Part shown: positions 24,957-32,772 of the stretch, piece after piece
How the letters are laid out: each line of letters opens with the position of its first letter
Numbering within the stretch: the first letter of the stretch is position 1
From: Peptococcaceae bacterium UBA2264
GTDB taxonomy: Bacteria > Bacillota > Desulfitobacteriia > Desulfitobacteriales > Desulfitobacteriaceae
DNA: 43,654 bases
Assembly: GCA_002347475.1 (NCBI GenBank)
Contig: DDXI01000062.1
Location: 1-43,654 of the forward strand
Reading direction: 5' to 3'
Notes under the pieces: generated by a model
What the model was told of the DNA's origin: nothing
What the model saw: the letters and a program-made list of their open reading frames with translations, nothing else
Databases searched by the model: none
Translations under genes and position numbers: made by a program

Positions 24957-25471
24957 TATTCCAGACTCCCATTAAATAATAGCCGTTTACAGGCTTTCAC
25001 CTGCTCCTTTTCTCCAAGGATAATCAGAGTTGCACCATTATGGATAACAATATCAGGAAGGGGATTAATAGTTCTGCATCCGTCCTTCTCAATCACTGCA
25101 ATGATTGTACCCCCGGTACGTTTTCGGACCTGCATCTCCCCTATTGATTTATTTACTGCATAGGCATCGGCTTCGATCTTATACCATTCCAGCACCACTT
25201 CTCCCAAGGCTACCTCTACGGTTTCCACTGCTTTTGGCCGGTAGATCATCCCGCCAAGAATACCAGCAATACAGCGCGACTCCTCATCATCCAGGGTCAC
25301 CATCGAAATCGATTCTTCAGGATCTTCATTGTCGTAATGAAAAATTTCCCGCCGGCCGTCATCATGTACTACCAATACAACCTTATCTCCCGAACGGGCA
25401 TTCAGTTGAAACTTCTTGCCAATACCCGGTAAATCTGTTTCTTTGACTAATTTAATTTCTTCCACCCCCAA
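24956..25471 (-). CDS. khtT: KhtT-like RCK_C/TrkA-C regulatory subunit
   Basis: About 171 residues. An N-terminal domain (about 1-75) with KETDLPGIGKKFQLNARSGD and a C-terminal RCK_C domain (about 85-165) with AVNKSIGEMQVRKRTGGTI and GATLIILGEKEQVKACK. RCK_C of KhtT binds cyclic-di-AMP and senses pH in B. subtilis; direct control here is inferred. The start is unclear: TTG 25471, GTG 25465, or an ATT at the codon for Ile6, which has the best spacing from GGGGGTGG. An imperfect dyad (TGTATC/GATACA, 25528-25545) lies upstream; no c-di-AMP riboswitch fits in the short leader. Confidence 0.85.
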   Translation of the reverse strand: MGVEEIKLVKETDLPGIGKKFQLNARSGDKVVLVVHDDGRREIFHYDNEDPEESISMVTLDDEESRCIAGILGGMIYRPKAVETVEVALGEVVLEWYKIEADAYAVNKSIGEMQVRKRTGGTIIAVIEKDGCRTINPLPDIVIHNGATLIILGEKEQVKACKRLLFNGSLE

Positions 25472-25580
25472 AAATAAATATTCAGCAGATGTCGCTCAAT
25501 ACCAAATTACCCTTGATATTTAATATCTGTATCACGTGCGATACATTGTCAGGGTGATAGCGAATGGAGTCGCAAAAAGG

Positions 25581-26321
25581 TTATCGTTCTGCAGTGAATA
25601 CACAATTCATCACAGCCATGATTTCTTTATCGATCGATGTGGTATCGTTAATGCCATAATCTGATATTTCTTCCGAGTTAAGAGGAGTTATCTGGAAAAC
25701 CCCCATTTTGGCTGTTCTCAGCCGGCCAAGTTTCGCCCCGGAATTTTCTGCTATTTTTTCGGCCCTGATTTTGGCATCCTGGGTAGCAAGTGCCAGCATA
25801 TCGACTTTTAAATCGGCTATTTTTGTATAATAATAGCTGGGAGGCATGGACTGTAATTCGACCCCGTCCCGGATTAGTTTGGTTGACTCTCTGGAAATAA
25901 CCGTGATTTTATCGACATCGCTTGAACGCACCTCCACATCCTGGGTCAGTCTGTAAGCCTCGATAATATTGGAATAGGTACCATTGGGCAGAATTGTATT
26001 AATAACATTGGTTGTAACCGAAAATACGGTATAATCTTTCTCCGTTAAGCCATTATCGGCCAAGTATTGCTTAACCTTACCGAGATCACTTTGCAGAGCT
26101 TCATAGGTATCCGAAATATTGGCTGCCTGTCTGCTGAAGGAGGCTCTCCAGATCACATAATCCGACTTGATTTGCTTTTTGGCTGATCCGGTTACTGTAA
26201 CTGTATTGGGCACGAGCCTGGTTTTAATCAAACCATAAGTGACAATGGAAGCTGAGGCAAATACACCTAGAGCCAGAATAACGGCGGTAATCCAGACAAT
26301 TACATTTTTAGGCTTTTCCAT
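25581..26321 (-). CDS. SIMPL-domain (DUF541) exported protein
   Basis: 246 residues. An N-terminal membrane anchor or signal (about 8-32, VIVWITAVILALGVFASASI) is followed by the SIMPL domain: TVTVTGSAKKQIKSDYVIWRA-type opening, VTTNVINTILPNGT, and the C-terminal KIAENSGAKLGRLR motif. These proteins form periplasmic or cell-surface oligomers; the molecular role in Gram-positives is poorly known. ATG 26321 has AGGGAGGA upstream. It is divergent from the 26513 gene across a 190-base gap. Confidence 0.85.
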   Translation of the reverse strand: MEKPKNVIVWITAVILALGVFASASIVTYGLIKTRLVPNTVTVTGSAKKQIKSDYVIWRASFSRQAANISDTYEALQSDLGKVKQYLADNGLTEKDYTVFSVTTNVINTILPNGTYSNIIEAYRLTQDVEVRSSDVDKITVISRESTKLIRDGVELQSMPPSYYYTKIADLKVDMLALATQDAKIRAEKIAENSGAKLGRLRTAKMGVFQITPLNSEEISDYGINDTTSIDKEIMAVMNCVFTAER

Positions 26322-26512
26322 TTTTCTCGTCCTCCCTTTGCCTAACTGCTTATAATAATTTTACCGATTTTGGTGCTTACTCTGATATTTTACCATAAAT
26401 AACTGGGAATAGAAGCAGCCCTTACCCTCCTTTAATTATAGCAATTATAGCAAAGTAAAGATAAAATCTGGTAAAATGAGGAGAGACGATTGCTGAAAGG
26501 AGGAATGGCTTT

Positions 26513-26875
26513 ATGCACGACTCACTTTATTCCCTTCTAAAGGACAGCGGGCTAATCAGCTGTCCGGAATTATTACTTCATAGCCTCAGCGATAACGCCC
26601 GCAATTCTACCTCCAGCCAACGCGCCGCTCTGGGCACTACTCTCTGGGCCGCTGCCTGGGGAGCCCTGCAGAATATGCTTCCGATCACCCCTCCCACAGT
26701 TGCCGGACCAGGCTTAATCGATACAGCCGGCTATCTTAAAGATATTGCTGCCGCAGGCAGTCCCGAAACCGCCAATCGCGCTGCGGCTAAAAATATCTAT
26801 GACACACTTTTACCCGGTCTGGGAGACAGGATGAACCCCATGGTCAACGACATGCTGGACTTAGGCCATAAATAA
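26513..26875 (+). CDS. Conserved-looking hypothetical protein upstream of a PrsW-like protease
   Basis: 120 residues, not recognised. The N-terminus MHDSLYSLLKDSGLISCPEL is followed by an Ala/Gly-rich amphipathic stretch (AALGTTLWAAAWGALQNML, about residues 41-60), a Pro/Gly-rich turn, and a helical C-terminal half with AAAGSPETANRAAAKNIY. It is probably soluble or peripheral, since the hydrophobic stretch is weak. AAAGGAGG at nine bases supports the ATG. The next gene starts 30 bases later on the same strand, so it is likely a partner or substrate of the PrsW-like protein. Confidence 0.7.
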   Translation: MHDSLYSLLKDSGLISCPELLLHSLSDNARNSTSSQRAALGTTLWAAAWGALQNMLPITPPTVAGPGLIDTAGYLKDIAAAGSPETANRAAAKNIYDTLLPGLGDRMNPMVNDMLDLGHK

Positions 26876-26905
26876 CAGAAAATTGGATTGAGGAGGGTGG
26901 CAGAA

Positions 26906-28036
26906 TTGCAGTTCTCTGCTCTAATAAAAAGATTAAAGGTAAGGAATCTGCTTTCAGTTGTATTCGCTTTAAGCGCTTTGATTATGCTGTGGCTGTCTGA
27001 CATCAGTCCCAAAGGTATTGTCTGGGCAGCTTATTGGCCTGTCATATTTCTTTTACAGCTCTTGATCGTTACAATACCCTGGCGAGCCGTACCCCTGAAA
27101 CTGACCTGGCAATTCTTTTTGCTTGGCATGAGTATTGTCCCAGCGGTCACCTTTCTGGCGCAGTATCTTTTGTATAACCTGCTGAGCAGTACCCCAATTT
27201 ATTATTTTCTGACCTCTGATGAGGTACTTGGTGGTGTTGATTTGATGGCCCCAGTCGTGGCCCCGCTAACTGAAGAAATTTTCAAGATCCTTCCTGTACT
27301 GCTGTTTCTCGGTCTGGGCAGGAATTTAGCCTGGCGCCGTATTACCGGACCTTTGGATGCCATGCTCCTGGCTGCAGCCAGTGGCGCCGGATTCGATTTC
27401 ATAGAAAACTTGTTCAGGGCAACAAATAACTATTGGGCCCCTTTGGGCCCGGACAGGGTTTCCTGGGTTGCCTCTCCCCATCTCGGCTCCCTTTATCTTT
27501 ATCCCAATATGATTGCCAGTGATATGTATGGGGTCCCCACTGTCTGGTTCGGTCACGCCGAAATGACTGCCTGTGTAGGACTGGCCCTGGGTCTGGGCTT
27601 GTTTATCCGCCAAAAATTCAAACTTTGGTGGCTGCTGCCCCTGACCATTCTGCTCTGGGCCATGTGGGATCACTTCCTGGTAAATTACCTCGGTCCCCTG
27701 CCCGAGCAGCTGTGGGCCAGAACGCTCCCGGCTCTTGATCTGTATGGTTATCTGCTCCCCTATGTTTTTCTGGCTGGATTTCTTTTGGCAGTTTATCAGA
27801 CTATCAGGACCCAGAAATGGTATGTTCAACAAGACCATCTGGCGGCCGTTAGCACCGGCATTTTGAAATATCCACAAAAGCTGTTACACTTGCCTGGCTT
27901 TTTAAGACTGAGGCAAATGGCCGCCTTTGGCCTCCGAGACTTTGCTCTGGCCAAACCGGACAAGGCGAACAACCGCGCTTCCTGGGTCTGGGCTTTGCGG
28001 GAGCAGATGATTTTGAAGAAAATGAAGTTGGGATGA
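26906..28036 (+). CDS. PrsW-like (M82) intramembrane protease
   Basis: 376 residues with about eight membrane segments. M82 motifs are present in order: PLTEEIFKILPV (EExxK, about 120), GAGFDFIENLF (about 155), WFGHAEMTACVGLALGLG (about 215-232) and WAMWDHFLVNYL (about 258). These glutamate/histidine residues line the PrsW/CaaX-protease-like active site. B. subtilis PrsW cuts the anti-sigma factor RsiW; no anti-sigma gene is near here, so the substrate is unknown. The start is TTG 26906, because GAGGAGGG lies eight bases upstream; the TTG at 26888 would precede that site. The C-terminal 60 residues are basic and cytoplasmic. Confidence 0.8.
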   Translation: MQFSALIKRLKVRNLLSVVFALSALIMLWLSDISPKGIVWAAYWPVIFLLQLLIVTIPWRAVPLKLTWQFFLLGMSIVPAVTFLAQYLLYNLLSSTPIYYFLTSDEVLGGVDLMAPVVAPLTEEIFKILPVLLFLGLGRNLAWRRITGPLDAMLLAAASGAGFDFIENLFRATNNYWAPLGPDRVSWVASPHLGSLYLYPNMIASDMYGVPTVWFGHAEMTACVGLALGLGLFIRQKFKLWWLLPLTILLWAMWDHFLVNYLGPLPEQLWARTLPALDLYGYLLPYVFLAGFLLAVYQTIRTQKWYVQQDHLAAVSTGILKYPQKLLHLPGFLRLRQMAAFGLRDFALAKPDKANNRASWVWALREQMILKKMKLG

Positions 28037-28044
28037 TCTTCATA

Positions 28045-28106
28045 TTATAAAAAAAAGCAGGCGTTTCCCGAGAGCAAATTTTGCCTTGAGGGAGACGCTT
28101 TTTTAG
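28045..28106 (+). terminator. Rho-independent terminator after the PrsW-like gene
   Basis: GCGTTTCCC (28061-28069) pairs with GGGAGACGC (28090-28098), nine bases with one G-U pair, followed by TTTTTT (28099-28104). It starts 25 bases after the stop codon and is preceded by an A-run. Confidence 0.85.
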
Positions 28107-28263
28107 AGTTATGCTATTCGAAGTTATTTCCGTCCATTTGAGACACTTAAGTTATTTTAATTCAGGACTAATGTCCCACTAATTCAGGAATTTTGGCTGT
28201 TTTAGTATTTTCTGGATATACTATACTGAAGTCAGGGAATGCTAAAGAGAGTGAGTGATCAAT

Positions 28264-28452
28264 ATGATGTTTGCGTGTATTGCATTGTTTCTGTTTATGT
28301 TTATTCTTGTTTTTAATCACGGAGCCCATCTCTACGAAAAAAGAGAAAAATCCCCATATTATTCATATTTAAATACACAATCCATATCGGATAAAAAGAG
28401 AACAGTCCCCTGTCACAGAAAGAGAGGGAACTTAATAAAAGACGTTCAGTAA
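28264..28452 (+). CDS. Candidate small membrane protein
   Basis: 62 residues starting MMFACIALFLFMFILVFNH, a single membrane segment followed by a basic, cytoplasmic-type tail rich in Lys, Arg and Ser. A TATACT-like -10 lies about 40 bases upstream and a purine-rich GAGAGTGAG about 13 bases before the ATG, which is weak. A terminator-like inverted repeat follows 35 bases after the stop. This promoter-ORF-terminator layout is the main support; no homologue recognised. Confidence 0.35.
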   Translation: MMFACIALFLFMFILVFNHGAHLYEKREKSPYYSYLNTQSISDKKRTVPCHRKRGNLIKDVQ

Positions 28453-28486
28453 TAATATATTTTCTGCGCAACGATTCCATAGACCG

Positions 28487-28536
28487 AATAGGCATAACAA
28501 AGGATTTAATAAATAAAATCCTTTGTTATGCCTATT
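28487..28536. terminator. 21-bp perfect inverted repeat, probable bidirectional terminator
   Basis: Arms 28487-28507 and 28516-28536 are exact reverse complements around an 8-base loop (AATAAATA). The stem is A+T-rich and the outer end is AATA/TATT. It lies between the small plus-strand ORF and the converging minus-strand flippase fusion gene, where a shared terminator is expected. Confidence 0.6.
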
Positions 28537-28657
28537 TCTCCATTATGTCGCTGAATCTGTTTATAGTATCTTTATCTCATCAGTAATTTATTACCTTTTA
28601 ATTATATATTTTACGGTGATCGTTCAAATACAGCGTGACGATACGGTTATATTCAAT

Positions 28658-31549
28658 TCATCTGCTTAATTGTTTGATTCTTACGGTGAGATACTCGATA
28701 TATTCCACTGCAGGCTTAACATAATCCTCACTTAACATATCCAGACCTTTGCCAATCGGCTCAGTGAAATAAGAAATAATTAAGGGATAGACAAAAAACA
28801 GTTGATTAAGCAGATCAAGCTGATTTGTTTCCGCCAAATCCTGCAGATAGACTTCTCTGATTTCGTTAAATGTAAGATCATAATCCTGAAAAAATCGAAT
28901 CAGATCATAACCCGCCGGGCCAACACCATACTTTTCCCAATCGATGATATAAAATCGTTTACTGGAATCTTCAAGTAATATATTACTTTTATGAAAATCA
29001 TTATGTAAAAAAACATAATAATCTTTCGGTACAATTTTTTGGTACATCTTTAAATTGAGGATTATATATTCCAGTTTTCTAATCAGCTGGCAAACTTCCG
29101 GGGAGCAGCTCAGTTGTTCGATTCTGCCTTTTAACCAACGGAAAACCTCACGATTACTTTGTTCCTGATGAATAGTTGCAAAGATGCCGTTAAACTTGAC
29201 AAACGGCAAATTGGGATGATCTCCCAGGCAGTTTTTCTTTATGGTCTTATCTGCAGGCAGCAGGTCGATGACTCCGGCATACCTGACCGTTTCCATCAGC
29301 TTGACAATTCTGATGATCTCCCGAAATTCACCCGCTGACGGGGCCCTGCCCTTAATTTTGCTGAAAGTAATAAAACATAATCCCCGGGCAGGAAGATCGA
29401 TAATATTGATGAGTTCCGGTGTTATCTCTCTCAGAAGCGAATGCCTTTGACAAATTTCCGTATAAAATTTCTTTTCTTTGGCAATTGCTGCTTTGCCGGC
29501 AATTATTTTCGTAAGATAACGTTTCTCTCCCTCTTGGACAGGATAAATATGTTCTATAAAACCAAGGTTTATTTCCCCTCCCAAATAAAAATACTCTGAT
29601 TTGATTTTATCCGGATTCAGAGCTATAGCCTGTCGAATTGACTGAATAATGCGTTCCAGTTCCTGTCTGGATTTCAGTTTCAATACCAGGGCAAACGGAT
29701 TCAGGACTATAGCCAGTTGAATTGACCGGATTATAGACTCCAGTTCCTGTTTGGATTTCAGTTTCAATTCCAGGGCAAACCGCATATTTTTACGCGCAGG
29801 ACCATATTGCTGCGCATACCAGTAGCAAATCGCTAGTTTGCGGCGAAATTCCGGATCAATTGAATTATATTCAAGCAGAGTCTCCCCGGTTTTAATAGCC
29901 TTTTTCCAAGCCCGGAATTTAAAAAGCCTGTTAAAAAACCGAAGATCTTTTCTCCAACCACCAATACTTAAACTAGTTCTCAGCTTGAGGATAATTCCCC
30001 TGAATCCTTCCTCCCTAAAAACTCTTTTGATACGTTGTGAAAGATCAAAAACTATTCTTCTCTGCCTTTTCCTTTTTCTATTTTTCCTGGGAACAGCTTT
30101 TTTTAATAATTTAGTGAAATCATTGATTGTTTTTAATTCTTCAATTCCGACAATTCTGCACACCCCGAAATAAATAAGAAAGCCAATGATTATTTGACAC
30201 AGCAAGTTTATCATGTTGGCAAAGGGAAGATACAAACCGCTGAAGTAGACAATAACGCTCATCAGAAGAGAAATTAAAAAGATCGGCTGAATGTCTCTTA
30301 CTTGTTCTTTGGTTGAATAGGATAACAGCCTTGCCGAATAATAAGAATTGATAAAATAGCATATGTAAGAATCAAGGACAGCTGCCCAAAGCAGCCCGAT
30401 AATCCCCAGCTGGAAATATATCACCAGACCAATGACTGTCAGGCCAATTATTTTTTTGATTATGCTTAACCTCAAAAATAAATCTGATCTTCCCTTAACC
30501 TGCAAGATGTTCAAATTAAACGCATCCAACGGATATAACATCACAGAAAGGCATATTATCCGGAAATAAATAACCGAGGGCAGCCACTTTTCCCCGAATA
30601 AGGACAAAATCAGGGAATCTGCCGTAGCTGCCAAGCCAAACATTATCGGAAAGGTAATGAAAAGAGCATTTTTAATTATTCTTCGATAGCCCTGTTTAAG
30701 TCTGTCCTGATCCTCCTTTATACTGCTCAGGACCGGATAACTCACCCGGTTAATCGCTGAAGTAGTTGATTGAATAACTGTATCAATCAGTTTCTGGGTA
30801 TTAGTATAATAACCCAGCTCAATCGCTGAGAACATTCTGCCGATAATCAAATAATAAACATTGCCATAGAGTGTACTCAGCAAGCCGGAAACCAGCAATT
30901 TCCAGCCAAAATTAAACAAGCGTTTAAAAGCAGCCCATTTGAATACCAGGACAGGTCTCCATTTGATAATGAAACATAAAAGCAGGGTTTGGGTAAATTG
31001 CATCATTAAGGTTCTAATAACCAGACTCCAGACCCCATACCCCAGATAGGCCATCGTAATCCCACAGGTTCCCGAGATAATCGCTGAAATAATACTGATT
31101 TTGCTTTGAGTTTTGAAATTAACTTTTCTGGTCAAAACCGTAATCTGGATTAAACTGATCGAATCAAATATCAGGACTAAACCCAGAACCCTTAATATTA
31201 AAATTAACTGAGATTCATTAAAAAACCGGCTGATTGCTCCGGCTGATAAAAATAAAACCAGATACATGGCCAAAGCCATTGCGATATTAAAGAAAAAAAC
31301 TGTTGAATATTCTTCCTGGCCAACTTCTTTTTCCCTGATCAAAGCATTACTGAAACCACTATTGACAACTATTTGGGAAAGATTAATGAAAACTATGATC
31401 ATCCCGATTATCCCAAAATCTTTGGGCATCAATAACCTGGCCAGAACAATCTGAATGATAAAATTAAGCCCCTGTTTGGCAAATATATCAAAAAAACTCC
31501 AGAATATCCCGGACATCGTTTTTTGTTTTAAGGAACCGCTATCTTGCAT
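28658..31549 (-). CDS. Three-part protein: polysaccharide flippase + TPR-like region + APH/choline-kinase-like domain
   Basis: 963 residues. Residues about 1-475 form a MOP/PST-type flippase (Wzx/TuaB/MATE-like): GIFWSFFDIFAKQGLNFIIQ, LARLLMPKDFGIIGMI, FSNALIREKEVGQEEYSTV and about 12-14 membrane segments; flippases export lipid-linked sugars. A very basic linker (KNRKRKRQRR, about 490) follows. About 495-650 is helical and TPR-like (AWKKAIKTGETLLEYN, RRKLAICYWYAQQYGPARKN), with a 28-residue tandem duplication. About 655-963 is a phosphotransferase of the aminoglycoside/choline-kinase fold: catalytic loop LHNDFHKSN (HxDxxxxN, about 850) and FYIIDWEKYGVGPAGYDLIRF (metal site). The start is ATG 31549, with GGAG six bases upstream. 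No stop or frameshift separates the parts. It stands alone between other loci. Confidence 0.82.
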   Translation of the reverse strand: MQDSGSLKQKTMSGIFWSFFDIFAKQGLNFIIQIVLARLLMPKDFGIIGMIIVFINLSQIVVNSGFSNALIREKEVGQEEYSTVFFFNIAMALAMYLVLFLSAGAISRFFNESQLILILRVLGLVLIFDSISLIQITVLTRKVNFKTQSKISIISAIISGTCGITMAYLGYGVWSLVIRTLMMQFTQTLLLCFIIKWRPVLVFKWAAFKRLFNFGWKLLVSGLLSTLYGNVYYLIIGRMFSAIELGYYTNTQKLIDTVIQSTTSAINRVSYPVLSSIKEDQDRLKQGYRRIIKNALFITFPIMFGLAATADSLILSLFGEKWLPSVIYFRIICLSVMLYPLDAFNLNILQVKGRSDLFLRLSIIKKIIGLTVIGLVIYFQLGIIGLLWAAVLDSYICYFINSYYSARLLSYSTKEQVRDIQPIFLISLLMSVIVYFSGLYLPFANMINLLCQIIIGFLIYFGVCRIVGIEELKTINDFTKLLKKAVPRKNRKRKRQRRIVFDLSQRIKRVFREEGFRGIILKLRTSLSIGGWRKDLRFFNRLFKFRAWKKAIKTGETLLEYNSIDPEFRRKLAICYWYAQQYGPARKNMRFALELKLKSKQELESIIRSIQLAIVLNPFALVLKLKSRQELERIIQSIRQAIALNPDKIKSEYFYLGGEINLGFIEHIYPVQEGEKRYLTKIIAGKAAIAKEKKFYTEICQRHSLLREITPELINIIDLPARGLCFITFSKIKGRAPSAGEFREIIRIVKLMETVRYAGVIDLLPADKTIKKNCLGDHPNLPFVKFNGIFATIHQEQSNREVFRWLKGRIEQLSCSPEVCQLIRKLEYIILNLKMYQKIVPKDYYVFLHNDFHKSNILLEDSSKRFYIIDWEKYGVGPAGYDLIRFFQDYDLTFNEIREVYLQDLAETNQLDLLNQLFFVYPLIISYFTEPIGKGLDMLSEDYVKPAVEYIEYLTVRIKQLSR
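29613..29780 (-). repeat. 84-bp tandem duplication inside the flippase-kinase fusion gene
   Basis: Units 29613-29696 and 29697-29780 are near-identical 84-base direct repeats, giving two 28-residue copies in frame (one contains KSKQELESIIRSIQLAI, the other KSRQELERIIQSIRQAI). The duplication lies in the helical linker just before the kinase domain and shows modest divergence, so it is not brand new. Confidence 0.85.
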
Positions 31550-31768
31550 GGTTTTCTCCGTAATACTCAATTATTTACAGACAGCTAAACTACGGCTGAC
31601 ATTAATACGGCATTCGATGTTAGTTTTTTATTTTTTTTAATTATTATATACCAAGATAATCCTATAAGTACTTGAATACAGTAAATTTCTCTTTCTGGCG
31701 CTTTCCCTATACCTTATTTTTCAATTCTCCCAACTGAGCCGAGACTTGAATAGTATAGCCAATAACAT

Positions 31769-32386
31769 TCACTTGATGCGGTGAACAGCATAATGTTCAA
31801 CAAAATCAACGAGCAGATTGGTGGCAATTTCATTTTGCCCGCCTCGCGGCACGATGATGTCCGCATACCTTTTGGAAGGTTCCACGAAAGCGTCATGCAT
31901 CGGCTTGACCGTGGACAGATAACGTTCAATTGTACTTTCCAGAGTGCTGCCGCGTTCTTTTATGTCTCTTTCCAGGCGGCGTATCAAACGGATATCCGGA
32001 TCTGCATCCACAAAAACCTTAAAATCTAAAATCGAGCGCAGTTCTGCTATTGCCAGGACCAGGATACCTTCCAATATGGCTACCGATTTGGGCGACATAG
32101 GCATGGTCTTTGCTGTGCGGTTATGAATACTGTAATCATAGATTGGGACCTCGATAGGGAATCCCTGGCGCAGCTGATTTAAGTGAGATGTTAATAATCG
32201 ACTATCAAAAGCATTCGGGTGGTCCAGGTTCAGCTTTTCCCGCTCTTTCAGGGACAAGTAAGAACGATCCAGATAGTACCAGTCCTGCGACAGGTAGTCT
32301 ACATTTTCTCTGCCCAGCCTTTCGGCTATATTACGGGCCACAGTTGTCTTGCCTGCTCCCGAACCCCCGGCAATACCAATTATCAT
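31769..32386 (-). CDS. udk: Uridine kinase
   Basis: 205 residues. It phosphorylates uridine and cytidine in pyrimidine salvage. P-loop IGIAGGSGAGKTTVARNIA at the N-terminus, then DHPNAFD, YDYSIHNRT, VAILEGILVLA, VDADPDIRLIRRLERD and the C-terminal FVEPSKRYADIIVPRGG. The start ATG 32386 was preferred over the upstream ATG 32407 because GGTGG then lies eight bases away. It is a single gene with a 386-base leader region. Confidence 0.93.
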   Translation of the reverse strand: MIIGIAGGSGAGKTTVARNIAERLGRENVDYLSQDWYYLDRSYLSLKEREKLNLDHPNAFDSRLLTSHLNQLRQGFPIEVPIYDYSIHNRTAKTMPMSPKSVAILEGILVLAIAELRSILDFKVFVDADPDIRLIRRLERDIKERGSTLESTIERYLSTVKPMHDAFVEPSKRYADIIVPRGGQNEIATNLLVDFVEHYAVHRIK

Positions 32387-32772
32387 CAATCTTTCCACCC
32401 CCATCATTAATCTATTGCAAGAGTACTAATTAAATTCAACTTATGATTCAATCTCCACTCGCCCATCAGTTCAACTTCCACAGCCAAGGCTGGCTGTTAC
32501 TTATAGTGATCTTTTCATCATGTCCTGTTTTCACTTTCACTTATAGTCTTTCGCTAAATCAGAGCTTACCTCCTGCCCCTCCTTGAAAACATAAATAATA
32601 CCTGTTCCATATTTTTAACGATTCCTCACTACTCCAGCAATGCCTGTACTCTCTAACAACAGACAGGAGTATTGCCCAAGATCAGTGTTTCTAACGATAG
32701 GGTAAAAACGGAAAAACACCGCCCGTAAAGCGATGCCTGTATTCAGTGCTGGCAATTGATATCAGTTTGTTT
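32387..32772. other. Intergenic leader between the ABC ATPase gene and udk
   Basis: 386 bases. Holds the terminator of the uptake operon (32712-32735) and, near udk, a short palindromic stretch with CAGCCAAGGCTG (32481-32492). The minus strand here has several very short overlapping frames (24-29 codons), one with a strong AAGGAGGGG nearby (32576-32584). No promoter was convincing and no known riboswitch was recognised. Confidence 0.5.
32712..32735 (-). terminator. Rho-independent terminator after the BtuD-like gene
   Basis: On the minus strand CATCGC, 7-base loop, GCGGTG (six pairs, one G-U), then TTTTT. It lies 38 bases after the ATPase stop and closes the three-gene uptake operon. Confidence 0.65.

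Larger units (their letters stand above)
28107..28657. other. Intergenic stretch with a possible small membrane protein gene
   Basis: 551 bases between two terminator-like structures. Contents: two copies of TAATTCAGGA about 23 bases apart (near 28160-28190), a TATACT-type -10 near 28216-28226 on the plus strand, a 62-codon plus-strand frame (28264-28452), the long inverted repeat at 28487-28536, and an A+T-rich tail with nothing recognisable. Confidence 0.5.

Noticed and set aside
25472..25580. c-di-AMP (ydaO) riboswitch before khtT
   Set aside because: The gap is only about 110 bases and no conserved ydaO elements are visible; only an imperfect dyad is present.
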